Assembly: GCF_030373245.1 (NCBI RefSeq)
Contig: NZ_JAUCZF010000001.1
Location: 558,001-622,000 of the forward strand
Origin: Hydrogenophaga sp.
GTDB lineage: Bacteria; Pseudomonadota; Gammaproteobacteria; Burkholderiales; Burkholderiaceae_C
Length of the DNA: 64,000 nt
Direction: 5' to 3'
Position numbers and translations under genes: made by a program. The notes below the pieces were generated by a model that worked only from the letters and a program-made list of their open reading frames with translations, was not told the DNA's origin and made no database searches. Shown here piece after piece: positions 51,995-61,176 of the stretch. Every line of letters starts with the position of its first letter. Within the stretch, counting starts at the first letter, position 1.

Positions 51995-53197
51995 ATGCGC
52001 ATCGTCCTCTTCGCCCACCCCAGCTTCATGACCTCTCAGAGCATGCCGCGATTCGCCGCCATGCTGCAGCAGGCCTACACCACCCTGGGCCACGAGGTGC
52101 AGGTGTGGTCACCCCAGGCACGGGTGCGCGCCCTGATGCCTAGCGGTCCGCTGGCGAAATGGGTCGGCTACGTGGACCAGTACCTGCTGTTTCCGATCTG
52201 GCTTCGCCGGCGGCTCAGGCAGCAACCCGCCGACACCTTGTTTGTGATGACCGACCAGGCCCAGGGCCCCTGGGTTCCGCATGTGCTGCCCAGGCCCGTT
52301 GTGGTGCACACCCACGACCTGCTGGCGTTGCGCTCGGCGCTCGGCGAGATTCCGGAAAACCCGACCGGCTGGTCTGGGCGGCTGTACCAGCGCTACATTC
52401 GCCGCGGTTTCTCGCAGGCGCAGCACTTCATCTGCATCTCCAAACGCACGCGCTCGGATCTGCTGCGCCTGTCCAGCGTGGCGCCGCACAGCGCCGCTGT
52501 GGTCTACAACGGCCTGAACCAGCGGTTTGTGCCCATGCCCCGCGCCGAGGCTTGCAGGGTACTCGCCGCGCACGGCTTGACTGCGCCCCCCAGTGGCTGG
52601 CTGCTGCATTTGAGTGGTGGCCAGTGGTACAAAAACGTGCCCGGCGTGATCCGCCTGTACGCCCACTTTGCCCGGGAACAGGAGTTGCCACCGCCGCTGT
52701 GGCTGGTGGGCGTGAAACCCACCGAGGCGGTGCGGGCCGCAATGGCCGAGCTGCCGCCGCAGGCGGTGGTGCAGTTTCACTATGGCCTGCCACACGACGC
52801 CCTGCAGGCCGCCTACGCCGGCGCGCTGGCCTTTCTCTTCCCCAGCCACGCGGAAGGCTTTGGCTGGCCCATCGTCGAGGCGCAGGCCTGCGGTTGCCCG
52901 GTGGTCACCACCGATGACGCACCCATGAACGAAATTGGCGGGCCAGAGACCACGTACCTGCCCCGCCTACAACGCGGGGAAGACCCGAAGCGGTGGGCCG
53001 CGCAGGCGGCGGCTCGCCTGGCCGATTTGCTGGAGCGCACACCCAGCGAAGACCTGCGGCGGCGCCTGGCCTGTGTGGCCTGGGCTCAACGCTTCTCGGC
53101 CGAGCAGGCGATCTCAGGCTACCTGCGGCTTTACGAGCAGGCCCTTCAGGGCCAGTTCGCCGCATCCACCACTCCGCTGACCAGGCAAGCCTCGTGA
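51995..53197 (+). CDS. glycosyltransferase family 4 (mannosyltransferase-like)
   Basis: A 400-residue GT-B enzyme. The N-terminal domain has MRIVLFAHPSFM and VVVHTHDLLALRSALGEIP. The C-terminal donor site has LLHLSGGQWYKNVPGVIRLY and the EX7E block HAEGFGWPIVEAQACGCPVV, followed by APMNEIGG. This C-terminal pattern (NEIGG) is common in WbdA/MtfB-type mannosyltransferases, though the sugar remains a guess. The open frame runs far upstream, but only the part from 51995 is the gene; the rest is the complement of the polymerase codons in another frame. Confidence 0.87.
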   Translation: MRIVLFAHPSFMTSQSMPRFAAMLQQAYTTLGHEVQVWSPQARVRALMPSGPLAKWVGYVDQYLLFPIWLRRRLRQQPADTLFVMTDQAQGPWVPHVLPRPVVVHTHDLLALRSALGEIPENPTGWSGRLYQRYIRRGFSQAQHFICISKRTRSDLLRLSSVAPHSAAVVYNGLNQRFVPMPRAEACRVLAAHGLTAPPSGWLLHLSGGQWYKNVPGVIRLYAHFAREQELPPPLWLVGVKPTEAVRAAMAELPPQAVVQFHYGLPHDALQAAYAGALAFLFPSHAEGFGWPIVEAQACGCPVVTTDDAPMNEIGGPETTYLPRLQRGEDPKRWAAQAAARLADLLERTPSEDLRRRLACVAWAQRFSAEQAISGYLRLYEQALQGQFAASTTPLTRQAS

Positions 53198-53207
53198 GAC
53201 CCGTTCG

Positions 53208-54410
53208 ATGAAATTCCTTCACGTGATTCCCACCGTTGATCCTCGTGGAGGCGGCCCCATGGAAGGCGTGCGTCAGCGCGGGTTGCGGCTGCAGGAAATG
53301 GGTCACTCGGTGGAGCTGGTCACGCTGGACGACCCTGCAGCGCCCTGGGTAGCGGCCTACCCGCTGAAGGTGCATGCGCTCGGCCCCACCCGCGGCACCT
53401 ACCGGTATTGCAGACAACTCACGCCCTGGCTGCTTCAGCATGCGAGCGGGTACGACCTGGTCGTCGTCAACGGGCTGTGGCAGTACCACGGCCTGGGCGC
53501 CTGGCGGGCGCTGCGCCAGCTGCAGCAGCCCTACGTGGTGTTCACACACGGCATGCTCGATCCCTGGTTCAAGCACACCTACCCGCTCAAGCACCTGAAG
53601 AAGTGGTTGTACTGGCCTTGGGCGGAATACCGAGTGCTGCGCGACGCGGCGGCGGTGCTGTTCACCAGCGAAGACGAGCGTCTGCTGGCGCGCGAATCTT
53701 TCTGGCTCTACCGCGCCCGGGAAAAGGTGGTGGCCTACGGCACCAGCAACCCGCCGGACGACCGCGCTGGCCTGTCTGCGCGCTTTCTGGAGCAGCACCC
53801 CCAACTCAAAGGCCAGCGCATCCTGCTGTTTCTGAGCCGCATCCAGGAGAAAAAAGGCTGCGACCTGCTGATCGCCGCGTTTGCCGACCACCTGGCGCAG
53901 CCCGGTGCCGACTCGCGCCTGCAACTCGTGATGGCCGGACCCGACCAGAGTGGCTGGGTGGCCGCGCTGAAAGCACAGGCCGAGCGCCGCGGCGTGGCCC
54001 AACGCATCCACTGGCCCGGCATGTTGCAAGGCGATGCGAAGTGGGGTGCGTTCTACGCTGCCGAGGCCTTCGTGCTGCCGTCTCACCAGGAGAATTTCGG
54101 GATCGCCGTGGCCGAGGCGCTGGGCTGCGGTCTGCCCGTTCTGATTTCCGACAAGGTGAACATCTGGCGCGAAATCGAGGGCGATCACGCCGGTTTCGTG
54201 GCGCCAGACACACTGGAGGGGACCCGTGCGACCCTGGACCGCTGGCTGAACGCCAGCCCTGGCCTGCGCACACACATGGCGCAACAGGCCAGGAAGAGTT
54301 TTGAACGGCGCTTCACGGTCGACGCCATGGCGCATTCGCTGCTGGAGGTAGCTGATCGGCTCAGCCGAGCCCCCGCACCGAAGATCAGTCCCGCGGAGTC
54401 CATGGGATGA
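53208..54410 (+). CDS. glycosyltransferase family 4
   Basis: A 400-residue GT-B enzyme with the family start MKFLHVIPTVDPRGGGPMEG (Gly-rich acceptor loop), VVFTHGMLDPWFKHTYPLKH, and the donor-binding half: LLFLSRIQEKKGCDLLIAAF and HQENFGIAVAEALGCGLPVL (EX7E), then SDKVNIWREIE. The HGMLDPW block is typical of exopolysaccharide glycosyltransferases acting on glucose or mannose donors. It is preceded by a 10-base gap and overlaps the methyltransferase gene by four bases. Confidence 0.88.
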   Translation: MKFLHVIPTVDPRGGGPMEGVRQRGLRLQEMGHSVELVTLDDPAAPWVAAYPLKVHALGPTRGTYRYCRQLTPWLLQHASGYDLVVVNGLWQYHGLGAWRALRQLQQPYVVFTHGMLDPWFKHTYPLKHLKKWLYWPWAEYRVLRDAAAVLFTSEDERLLARESFWLYRAREKVVAYGTSNPPDDRAGLSARFLEQHPQLKGQRILLFLSRIQEKKGCDLLIAAFADHLAQPGADSRLQLVMAGPDQSGWVAALKAQAERRGVAQRIHWPGMLQGDAKWGAFYAAEAFVLPSHQENFGIAVAEALGCGLPVLISDKVNIWREIEGDHAGFVAPDTLEGTRATLDRWLNASPGLRTHMAQQARKSFERRFTVDAMAHSLLEVADRLSRAPAPKISPAESMG

Positions 54411-55354
54411 ATGCGCGCAGCAACTCGGTTGGACAGATCCGTTCCGTTTCCGCTTGGGCAACGGAGAACTGGCGATTCTTCCGCATGCGAGTGGCGGGGC
54501 TGACCAACCAGCGCGCCGCAATGCAAGCGTTGTTGGCCGAATTAGACGGATACGCAGCAACCTACAAGGAGGTAACGGGACGATCCATGCGAGATGCCAC
54601 CATCTTTGAAATCGGATACGGCGCAAGGCCCTTGAGGTTGCTGGCACTTACCTCGCAAGGATTGAACGCATACGGCATTGACCTTGACACGCCAATGCTC
54701 ACGACTTCTCTTGGAAACCTCGTTCAGATCAGGCGGTCAAATGGCTGGTTGCGGTTCGGCAAGAGCGCGATCCGAAGCCTGATTTTCGATCGCCACGAGA
54801 GACGGGCCCTGGATGCTGCCCTCGGCGCAAGAGGCGCGAAGTTGGTGGTCAAGTCGGAGCGGTTCCTGGTGGGAGATGTGGTCAATCTTCAATTGCCTGA
54901 AGGTTCTGTTGACCTCTTTTATTCAGAGGACGTCTTTGAACACATTCCCTTGACTTCGATGGATGCGGTGTGCGCAAGTCTTGCTCAGGCTCTTTCAGAG
55001 AACGGTGTTGCGCTGATTTCCCCCGTCGTGTTTACGGGACTTAGCGGCGGTCATCTGCCTGAGTGGTACCCCCATACGCTCCAGAAGACTCAGAGTCGAC
55101 ACTCCAAGCCTTGGGAACACCTGCGAGATCGACGGTACACAGCCGATTGCCATCTCAACGAGATGCGGCTTTCCGACTTTGAAGCCCTGTTCGCACGTCA
55201 TTTCGCGGTGGAAGCCATACGCAACCTCCAGCCTGACCATGGACGGGCTTTCCTCTCGGACGAAATCCGCAATGAACTCCACTCATACAGCCACGAGGAG
55301 CTGCTTGGCTACAAATGGTGCTTCGTCTTGCGGCGCCGACCGCACACACCATGA
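54407..55354 (+). CDS. SAM-dependent methyltransferase (class I)
   Basis: A 315-residue protein with a Rossmann methyltransferase core: TIFEIGYGARPLRLLALTSQ (SAM motif I variant, about 65-84), NAYGIDLDTPML, GDVVNLQLPEGSVDLFYSED (motif II/post I), and a C-terminal WEHLRDRRYTADCHLNEM region. It probably methylates a sugar of the repeat unit. Its G+C content is visibly lower and its codon use more relaxed than those of the flanking genes, suggesting recent acquisition within the cluster. It overlaps genes on both sides (ATGA). Confidence 0.8.
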   Translation: MNARSNSVGQIRSVSAWATENWRFFRMRVAGLTNQRAAMQALLAELDGYAATYKEVTGRSMRDATIFEIGYGARPLRLLALTSQGLNAYGIDLDTPMLTTSLGNLVQIRRSNGWLRFGKSAIRSLIFDRHERRALDAALGARGAKLVVKSERFLVGDVVNLQLPEGSVDLFYSEDVFEHIPLTSMDAVCASLAQALSENGVALISPVVFTGLSGGHLPEWYPHTLQKTQSRHSKPWEHLRDRRYTADCHLNEMRLSDFEALFARHFAVEAIRNLQPDHGRAFLSDEIRNELHSYSHEELLGYKWCFVLRRRPHTP

Positions 55355-55911
55355 TCCTGCAAGGTGTCGATCCCACAACGCAAGCCTCGTTTTCTCTGGG
55401 TAACCGGCTTGCCCGGCTCGTCTGGGGATGGGTCTGGCTGTTGCTGTTCCGACCCAGCCCCCGACCGATGCACGCCTGGCGATGTGCGCTGCTTCGGCTC
55501 TTTGGTGCCCGCCTGGGTGAGCACGTTCACGTGTATCCCGGCGTCCGAATCTGGGCGCCATGGCAGCTGATCATTGGCTCGCGAGTGGGCGTGGCCGACG
55601 GAGTGATCCTCTACAACATGGCGCCGATCCGCGTCGGCGACAACTGCACCATTTCGCAGGGAGCCCACCTCTGCGCGGGCAGCCACGACATCGCCTCACC
55701 TCACTTCCAGCTGGTGGCCAGACCGATCGCACTGGCCGACAACGTGTGGATCTGTGCCGAGGCCTTCGTTGGTCCGGGCGTGCACATCGCGAGTGGTTGC
55801 GTGGTGGGAGCCCGCGCGGTGGTGATGACCGATATCGAAGCACCTTGGAGCGTGTGGTCGGGTAACCCGGCCAAGTTGCGCAAGCAGCGCCAACTCAGGG
55901 AGGCCAGGTGA
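55351..55911 (+). CDS. WcaF/LacA-type hexapeptide acetyltransferase
   Basis: A 186-residue left-handed beta-helix acyltransferase: hexapeptide turns IWAPWQLIIGSRVGVADGVI, NMAPIRVGDNCTISQGAHLC, the active-site GSHDIASPHFQL (catalytic His in AGSHD), and IASGCVVGARAVVM, ending GNPAKLRKQ. It resembles WcaF, which acetylates fucose in colanic acid. With gmd and fcl present, O-acetylation of a fucose residue is a reasonable guess. The start overlaps the methyltransferase stop. Confidence 0.88.
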   Translation: MILQGVDPTTQASFSLGNRLARLVWGWVWLLLFRPSPRPMHAWRCALLRLFGARLGEHVHVYPGVRIWAPWQLIIGSRVGVADGVILYNMAPIRVGDNCTISQGAHLCAGSHDIASPHFQLVARPIALADNVWICAEAFVGPGVHIASGCVVGARAVVMTDIEAPWSVWSGNPAKLRKQRQLREAR

Positions 55912-56777
55912 TCGAGATCTCTGTGCTGATCCTCACGAGAAACGAACAGCAGGACTTGCCTGGCTGTCTGCGCAGCGTGGCCTGGTGCGACGATGTGCAC
56001 GTGCTGGACTCGTTGAGCACCGATCGCACGGTATTCATCGCAGAAGCAGCTGGCGCGCGCGTCACGCAGCGCGCGTTTGACGGCTACGCCAGCCAACGAA
56101 ACGCTGGTCTTAAGCTCCCGTTTCGCCACGAGTGGGTTCTGATCGTCGACGCCGACGAACGCATTCCAGCTGATCTGACTGCCGAGCTCAGGCAGTGGGT
56201 TGCAAATGCTCAACCCGAGCTGTCGGCGGCGCGAATGCGGCGGCGCGACATCTGGTGGGGCCGCTGGCTGAAGTATTCGCAAATCTCGCCTTACTTCGTT
56301 CGCCTGGTGCGCCGAGGTCGCGTCCACTATGAGCGAGAGATCAACGAGGTGCTGGTGGTGGATGGCCCCATCGCCGATCTGACGCAGGCGTTTGATCACT
56401 ACCCGTTCTCCAAAGGCATCGACCATTGGCTGAACAAGCACAACGCCTACTCGCGGATGGAAGCCGACTTGATCCTGTCGGGATCCATCATCCGGCCATC
56501 TCTGAAGACAGCGCTCTTCAACCGCGACTTCAACGAGCGCCGCGTCCACCAGAAGGCGCTCTTCTACCGACTTCCAGCCCGTCCGCTGATCAAGCTGTTT
56601 TACATGCTGCTGTGGCGTCGCGGTCTGCTCGACGGCGTAGCAGGGCTGCGGTACGCACTGCTGCAGGCCATCTACGAATACATGATCGTGCTCAAGGTCA
56701 AGGAGCGCGAGCAGCAGGCGGACTCCGCCCCCATCGATCCGATTGTCCCTACAAGTTCACGGCCACATTCACCATGA
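55908..56777 (+). CDS. family 2 glycosyltransferase
   Basis: A 289-residue GT-A enzyme of the WaaE/KdtX type: ISVLILTRNEQQDLPGCLRS at the N-terminus, VHVLDSLSTDRT, DGYASQRNAGL and the metal-binding VLIVDADERIP (DxD). A C-terminal hydrophobic region may associate with the membrane. It begins with GTG. It probably adds a side-chain or backbone sugar. Confidence 0.88.
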   Translation: MIEISVLILTRNEQQDLPGCLRSVAWCDDVHVLDSLSTDRTVFIAEAAGARVTQRAFDGYASQRNAGLKLPFRHEWVLIVDADERIPADLTAELRQWVANAQPELSAARMRRRDIWWGRWLKYSQISPYFVRLVRRGRVHYEREINEVLVVDGPIADLTQAFDHYPFSKGIDHWLNKHNAYSRMEADLILSGSIIRPSLKTALFNRDFNERRVHQKALFYRLPARPLIKLFYMLLWRRGLLDGVAGLRYALLQAIYEYMIVLKVKEREQQADSAPIDPIVPTSSRPHSP

Positions 56778-58015
56778 AGATCCTGATCTGCAGCGCCAAC
56801 TTCGCGCCTGAACCAGTAGGCATCGGCAAGTACTCAGGTGAAATGGCTGAATGGCTGGCGGCGCAGGGCCACCAGGTTCGGGTGGTGGCCGCGCCTCCCT
56901 ATTACCCAGCGTGGAAGCTGGACCCAGCCTACCGATGGCCGCCCTACCGGCGCGAAAACTGGCGTGGCGTGGACGTGTGGCGCGCCCCGTTGTGGGTGCC
57001 AGCCAGGCCCGGAGGGGCGAAACGGGTGCTGCACCTGCTCACTTTTGCTGCGTCTTCCCTGCCGTTGATGTTGCGCCAAGTGTTGTGGAGACCAGATGTA
57101 GTGCTCACAGTGGCCCCAGCCCTGGTTTGCGCGCCTGCCGGCTGGCTCTCGGCGCGCTTGAGCGGCGCTGTTGCGTGGTTGCACGTGCAGGACTTCGAGC
57201 TCGATGTGGCCCTGCAGATGGGACTGCTCAAGGGTGAGCGCCTGGCAAGCGTGGCCAGGCGGATGGAGTCGTGGCTGCTGCGGCGCTTCGACGTTGTCTC
57301 AACCATTTCCACGCGCATGCAGCAGCATTTGGCGAGCAAGCGCGTGCCAGCCGCTCGCACGTTCCTGTTCGCGAACTGGGTCGATGTAAAAGCCATCCGG
57401 CCTCTCACTGCGCCCAGCAGCTACCGCGCCGAGCTGGGCCTGGGGGACGGCGTGCAGGTGGTGCTGTTTTCGGGCACGCTGAGCGCCAAACAGGGGCTTT
57501 CCATCGTGCCAGAGGCGGCGCGCCTGATGGCGGCGCGAAGTGATGTGCTGTTTGTGGTTTGCGGAAACGGCGCGATGCAGGCTGACATGGAAGCCGCGGC
57601 CAGGGAGCTTCCCAATTTGCGTCTGCTGCCGCTGCAACCCCTGGAGCGCCTGGGTGACCTGCTCGGTCTGGCGGCAGTGCATCTGCTGCCGCAAAGTGTG
57701 GAAGCAGAGGATCTGGTGCTTCCCTCGAAGCTGACGGGTATGCTGGCAAGTGGCCGCCCGGTGGTGGCGACCTGCCGTCCTGGCACCGAGCTTGCGGAGG
57801 TGGTGAGCCAGTGCGGCCGGGTTGTTCCACCCGGTGACGCACGGGCGCTTGCGGGAGCGCTCAGCGATCTGCTCGCAGCGCCCGAAGAAGCCAAGGCGCT
57901 TGGAGCGCTGGCACGCAGCTACGCCGAGAAACACCTGACCCTCGATGCCGTGCTGGGCAGCCTGGTCAACCGCATGACGGCGCGGGTTGCTCGCCGCGAG
58001 GAGGTCATGCCTTGA
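56774..58015 (+). CDS. WcaI-family glycosyltransferase
   Basis: A 413-residue GT-B enzyme with the N-terminal signature of the colanic-acid WcaI group (NFAPEPVGIGKYSGEMAEWL, then VVAAPPYYPAWK), WLHVQDFELDVALQMGLLKG in the middle, and a C-terminal donor half (VVLFSGTLSAKQGLSIVPEA, SVEAEDLVLPSKLTGMLASG). WcaI transfers fucose in colanic acid, which agrees with GDP-fucose synthesis in this operon. The ATG overlaps the previous stop. Confidence 0.88.
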   Translation: MKILICSANFAPEPVGIGKYSGEMAEWLAAQGHQVRVVAAPPYYPAWKLDPAYRWPPYRRENWRGVDVWRAPLWVPARPGGAKRVLHLLTFAASSLPLMLRQVLWRPDVVLTVAPALVCAPAGWLSARLSGAVAWLHVQDFELDVALQMGLLKGERLASVARRMESWLLRRFDVVSTISTRMQQHLASKRVPAARTFLFANWVDVKAIRPLTAPSSYRAELGLGDGVQVVLFSGTLSAKQGLSIVPEAARLMAARSDVLFVVCGNGAMQADMEAAARELPNLRLLPLQPLERLGDLLGLAAVHLLPQSVEAEDLVLPSKLTGMLASGRPVVATCRPGTELAEVVSQCGRVVPPGDARALAGALSDLLAAPEEAKALGALARSYAEKHLTLDAVLGSLVNRMTARVARREEVMP

Positions 58016-59142
58016 CTGAAGGGCCGGACACTGCAGGGCCGCGGCCAGAGGAAGTGGTGATCTTTCAGCCCGAGTTCGTCGAGTTCGGAGGAGAAGAGCG
58101 GGTGATTTTGGCGCTGTCGGAGGGGTTGCACGCAGCCGATCTGCCCCACCGGGTGGTGTGTTACCGCGACCACATCGACCTTGCACAGCATGCGCGCGAG
58201 CCTTTGCAGGTTCATGCACTCAACCCGGCAGGCTCCAGCTCGTCCAAGGTCAGGGCTTTGCGCGGTCTGCTGCTGGACCTGCGGGCCATGGGTGCGCCAG
58301 TACCCATGCTGTTCAACATCCAGTCGGCCTTGCACGCAGGCGCAGCCCGGCTCGCGGGCGGTCTGCGCTACCACCTGCGCATTCCTGACACTTACAGCCT
58401 GCTCAGCCCTTCTGCCGAACACCAGGTTCTCAACGGTGGGCTGGCCCGGTGGACACGCGAAACCCTGACGGGCAACGGCGTGCGGGGCGCACTGGATTTC
58501 TTCACCAACACGTCCGCCCTTGCCAACGAGATGGAGCAACTCTATGGCCGACGCGCTGAGGTGCTCTACCTGGGCGGATTTGGCGAGGGCGCCTCGCCGC
58601 CGCCGCAGCGCGACGCCAGCCGCGTGCACCTTCTTAGCGTGTCGCGGCTGCAGAAGAGCAAACGGGTGGACTGGATGTTGCGGGCGCTGGCCGGTCTTCG
58701 GGCCGACTCTGACACACTACCCTGGCAACTCCATATAGTGGGAAATGGACCGGAGCGGGATGCACTGGAACAGCTGAGCCGCACACTTGAGCTCGGCGAG
58801 TGGGTGGTTTTCCACGGTTTCGTGGACGACCTCACCCTCAAGGGGCTCTACAACCTGGCTCACCTTTTTCTCATGCCGGCAAGACAGGGCTACGGCTTGC
58901 CAGCCATTGAGGCACTGCACCATCACTGCGCGGTGGTCATGAACACTGAATCGGGGGTCGCCGAGGTGCTGCAGGGCAGCCCCTGGGTCGGGATTGCCGA
59001 GCCTGGTGAGCAGGCCTTCGGTGCCTGCCTGAAAGCGATGCTGATTCGCACAAGTCAGCCCAGCTTCTTTGACCAGAAGCTACCGAGGCTACCCAGCATG
59101 GAAGCCTGGGCAAGCCAGCTCATTGATCGGGCCGGCTGGTGA
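58012..59142 (+). CDS. glycosyltransferase family 4-like protein
   Basis: A 376-residue GT-B protein: VIFQPEFVEFGGEERVILAL near the N-terminus, HLLSVSRLQKSKRVDWMLRA and GNGPERDALEQLSRTLELGE in the donor half, and PARQGYGLPAIEALHHHCAV as the EX7E-like block. The start codon is TTG, overlapping the previous stop (TTGA), with GAGGAGG upstream. It is probably the last sugar transferase of the operon. Confidence 0.83.
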   Translation: MTEGPDTAGPRPEEVVIFQPEFVEFGGEERVILALSEGLHAADLPHRVVCYRDHIDLAQHAREPLQVHALNPAGSSSSKVRALRGLLLDLRAMGAPVPMLFNIQSALHAGAARLAGGLRYHLRIPDTYSLLSPSAEHQVLNGGLARWTRETLTGNGVRGALDFFTNTSALANEMEQLYGRRAEVLYLGGFGEGASPPPQRDASRVHLLSVSRLQKSKRVDWMLRALAGLRADSDTLPWQLHIVGNGPERDALEQLSRTLELGEWVVFHGFVDDLTLKGLYNLAHLFLMPARQGYGLPAIEALHHHCAVVMNTESGVAEVLQGSPWVGIAEPGEQAFGACLKAMLIRTSQPSFFDQKLPRLPSMEAWASQLIDRAGW

Positions 59143-59188
59143 AGGGGAGCAGGCACCGATCCACTATGCACCCAATGCCAAACCGACC

Positions 59189-60088
59189 ATGACACAACAC
59201 ACGCTCCACGAGTCCGTCACACCTTGCACGCTGGGCAAGCTCATCGATCGCCGTGTCGCCAACTGGATCGGGGCGCGTTCGCGCCAGCTTCAGCAAGAGA
59301 GGGGCTACCGCATGGCGGTCTTCGCCAACGATCTGATCGGTATCAACATCAACCAGTTTGGCGTTTACGAATCTGAGGAGCTGAACCTGCTGTTCGAGTT
59401 TCTGGAGCCTCTGCGGTCAATATTTGCTGCTGGCCTTGCGCTCGACATTGGCGCCAACGTCGGGAATCACGCCAGAGTCTTTGCGCAGCGCTTTCTGTCG
59501 GTGGAAGCCTTTGAGCCCAATCCGCCAACGCTTGAACTGCTGCGCATCAATACCCGGGGCGCGCCCAACGTAACGGTGCACGGCCACGGTCTGGGTGACC
59601 GCCCCGGCACCTTCGACCTAATGGAAGACCCCGGCAACATGGGTGGCTCTTCCATGGCAGCGGCGGCTGTCCCTGGCACACCTGCGGTCCGCGTCAGGGT
59701 GGAGCGGCTGGACGATATGGATCTGAATACTGCCCGCTTGTGTTTTGCGAAAATCGACGTGGAGGGGTTCGAGCCTGCGGTGTTGAGGGGCGCGGAGCGC
59801 ACTTTGCGCGAGGCTCAACCGCTGATCGTGATGGAGCAGCACACACGGGAGTTTGTCGGGGGCAGCAGCCCGGCCATCGACTTTCTCCTGGCGCTGGGCT
59901 ACCAATTCTGCTGGCAACAGGTTTCGGCGGCGCGCGGCCCGCGCTGGGTGCGCAGGGTGATCCGGCTCTGGAGCCTGCTGGTAGGGGAGCAGCGCCGCAT
60001 CGTTTGTGCCGAGCAGGTGCCTCCGGGTCACTACTCGATGCTGATCGCCGTGCCCCCGCGCTTCAGCAGGGTGCTCGGCCTCAAGTGA
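59189..60088 (+). CDS. FkbM-family methyltransferase
   Basis: A 299-residue SAM-dependent O-methyltransferase: ALDIGANVGNHARVFAQRF (motif I), VEAFEPNPPTLELLRIN, then KIDVEGFEPAVLRGAERTL, the hallmark of FkbM proteins, and IVMEQHT. These enzymes commonly methylate sugars of polysaccharides. The start at 59189, 46 bases past the previous stop, gives the usual family length; an earlier frame from 59069 overlaps the upstream gene. It is the last plus-strand gene of the eps operon and converges on the protease gene with a four-base gap. Confidence 0.88.
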   Translation: MTQHTLHESVTPCTLGKLIDRRVANWIGARSRQLQQERGYRMAVFANDLIGININQFGVYESEELNLLFEFLEPLRSIFAAGLALDIGANVGNHARVFAQRFLSVEAFEPNPPTLELLRINTRGAPNVTVHGHGLGDRPGTFDLMEDPGNMGGSSMAAAAVPGTPAVRVRVERLDDMDLNTARLCFAKIDVEGFEPAVLRGAERTLREAQPLIVMEQHTREFVGGSSPAIDFLLALGYQFCWQQVSAARGPRWVRRVIRLWSLLVGEQRRIVCAEQVPPGHYSMLIAVPPRFSRVLGLK

Positions 60089-60092
60089 GACG

Positions 60093-60995
60093 TCAGGGTT
60101 TGAACGGCACGTTGGGTGGCAGGGCAGCTTCTGTGCCTAGAGGGTTCGCCTTCGGGGAGGCAGCGGTGGGTCGCTGAGCGGCGAGTGCCTCTTCGATCCA
60201 GTGCCGGTGGCTGGCCAGCACCACGCCACCTGCACCTCGGTTCCGTCCGATGCGCAGTTCGAAGGTATTGATGCCTGCAAGGTGCCATTCGCCATCTTCG
60301 AACACGAAGGCTGCACTGCCTGAGTCGCCACTGACGAGCGAAGCCTCGCGCCCGGCACCCAGGCTGCCATTGGCTGGATGGGCTGGACCGAGCGCGTTGC
60401 TGCCGAGGTCGGGGCCATCGAAGTCGAACAGGTAGGTGGCCTTCTGCCCCTGGCTGCCGGTGAATACGGCATCTACCCGGTTGACGCCTGAAGTGATCAG
60501 CGTGGTGCTGCCGCCGTGGCTGACCAGGGTCACAAGGCGACCGGTGATCGGCCCCGTCCACACTGGGGCCGCACGAAGAACCGCCGGTACTTCTTTCGCC
60601 AGTCTCACCACTGCGATATCGGCATGAACCGTCGGATCGCCGGGAAATTTATCGCTGGCTTTTCCCGTGTAGGCAGGGTTCACCCATATCCACTGCGCGG
60701 GCACCACCAGTGCTCCAGCAAGCGGCGTGCGAAACACCACCTTTTCTGGGGCTGAGCCAGCGACCACGTGGGCCGCCGTGAGCACATGCTGAGGACCAAT
60801 CAATACGGCACTGAACAACTTGCCATCAACCGACAAGCTGCCGACCAGCGGCATGTCGGCCGTGGGCTCAGCAGGACCCCGACCGCCCTCAAGCGCATGT
60901 GCCTGGGTGATCGCGAGACAGACAGCCCAACAGGCTCCCGCCCAGCGAAGCACCAATCGAGCTGCTGTGACGCAAAAACTATCCATTCGGACCAT
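60093..60995 (-). CDS. exported trypsin-like serine protease (S1 family)
   Basis: A 300-residue secreted protease. A signal-type hydrophobic segment ends near ITQAHA (34). The triad is complete: His76 in LTAAHVV, Asp126 in HADIAVVRL and Ser225 in SGDSGSAAF. The start at 60995 has AGGGG six bases upstream; an ATG at 60986 is the alternative. It diverges from a PEP-CTERM gene and could process surface proteins, but its target is unknown. The C-terminal 30 residues are Ala/Pro-rich without a sorting signal. Confidence 0.9.
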   Translation of the reverse strand: MVRMDSFCVTAARLVLRWAGACWAVCLAITQAHALEGGRGPAEPTADMPLVGSLSVDGKLFSAVLIGPQHVLTAAHVVAGSAPEKVVFRTPLAGALVVPAQWIWVNPAYTGKASDKFPGDPTVHADIAVVRLAKEVPAVLRAAPVWTGPITGRLVTLVSHGGSTTLITSGVNRVDAVFTGSQGQKATYLFDFDGPDLGSNALGPAHPANGSLGAGREASLVSGDSGSAAFVFEDGEWHLAGINTFELRIGRNRGAGGVVLASHRHWIEEALAAQRPTAASPKANPLGTEAALPPNVPFKP

Positions 60996-61176
60996 GTCGA
61001 ACCCCTGCAGACAAGCGTTTCCAACACACTGAGCCAAGACTAACCGTCCAGAATGTTGGGAACATGACGCAACCGCCGAAGGCCCAGTGGGCACTCGGTC
61101 AAGCGATCAGCAAGGGTGCTTTCGATCTTTTAACTTTTCCGGGTCTTTGAGGCTCGGCCTTCCTTGGAGAACATCA

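Noticed and set aside
52905..54647. A 580-codon minus-strand frame opposite two glycosyltransferases
   Set aside because: Antisense shadow with no coherent domain; the plus strand carries clear GT-B motifs.
60981..60995. Further copy of the shared motif at the protease start (ATCCATTCGGACCAT)
   Set aside because: It overlaps the start codon region and differs at several core positions, so it is more likely coding coincidence.
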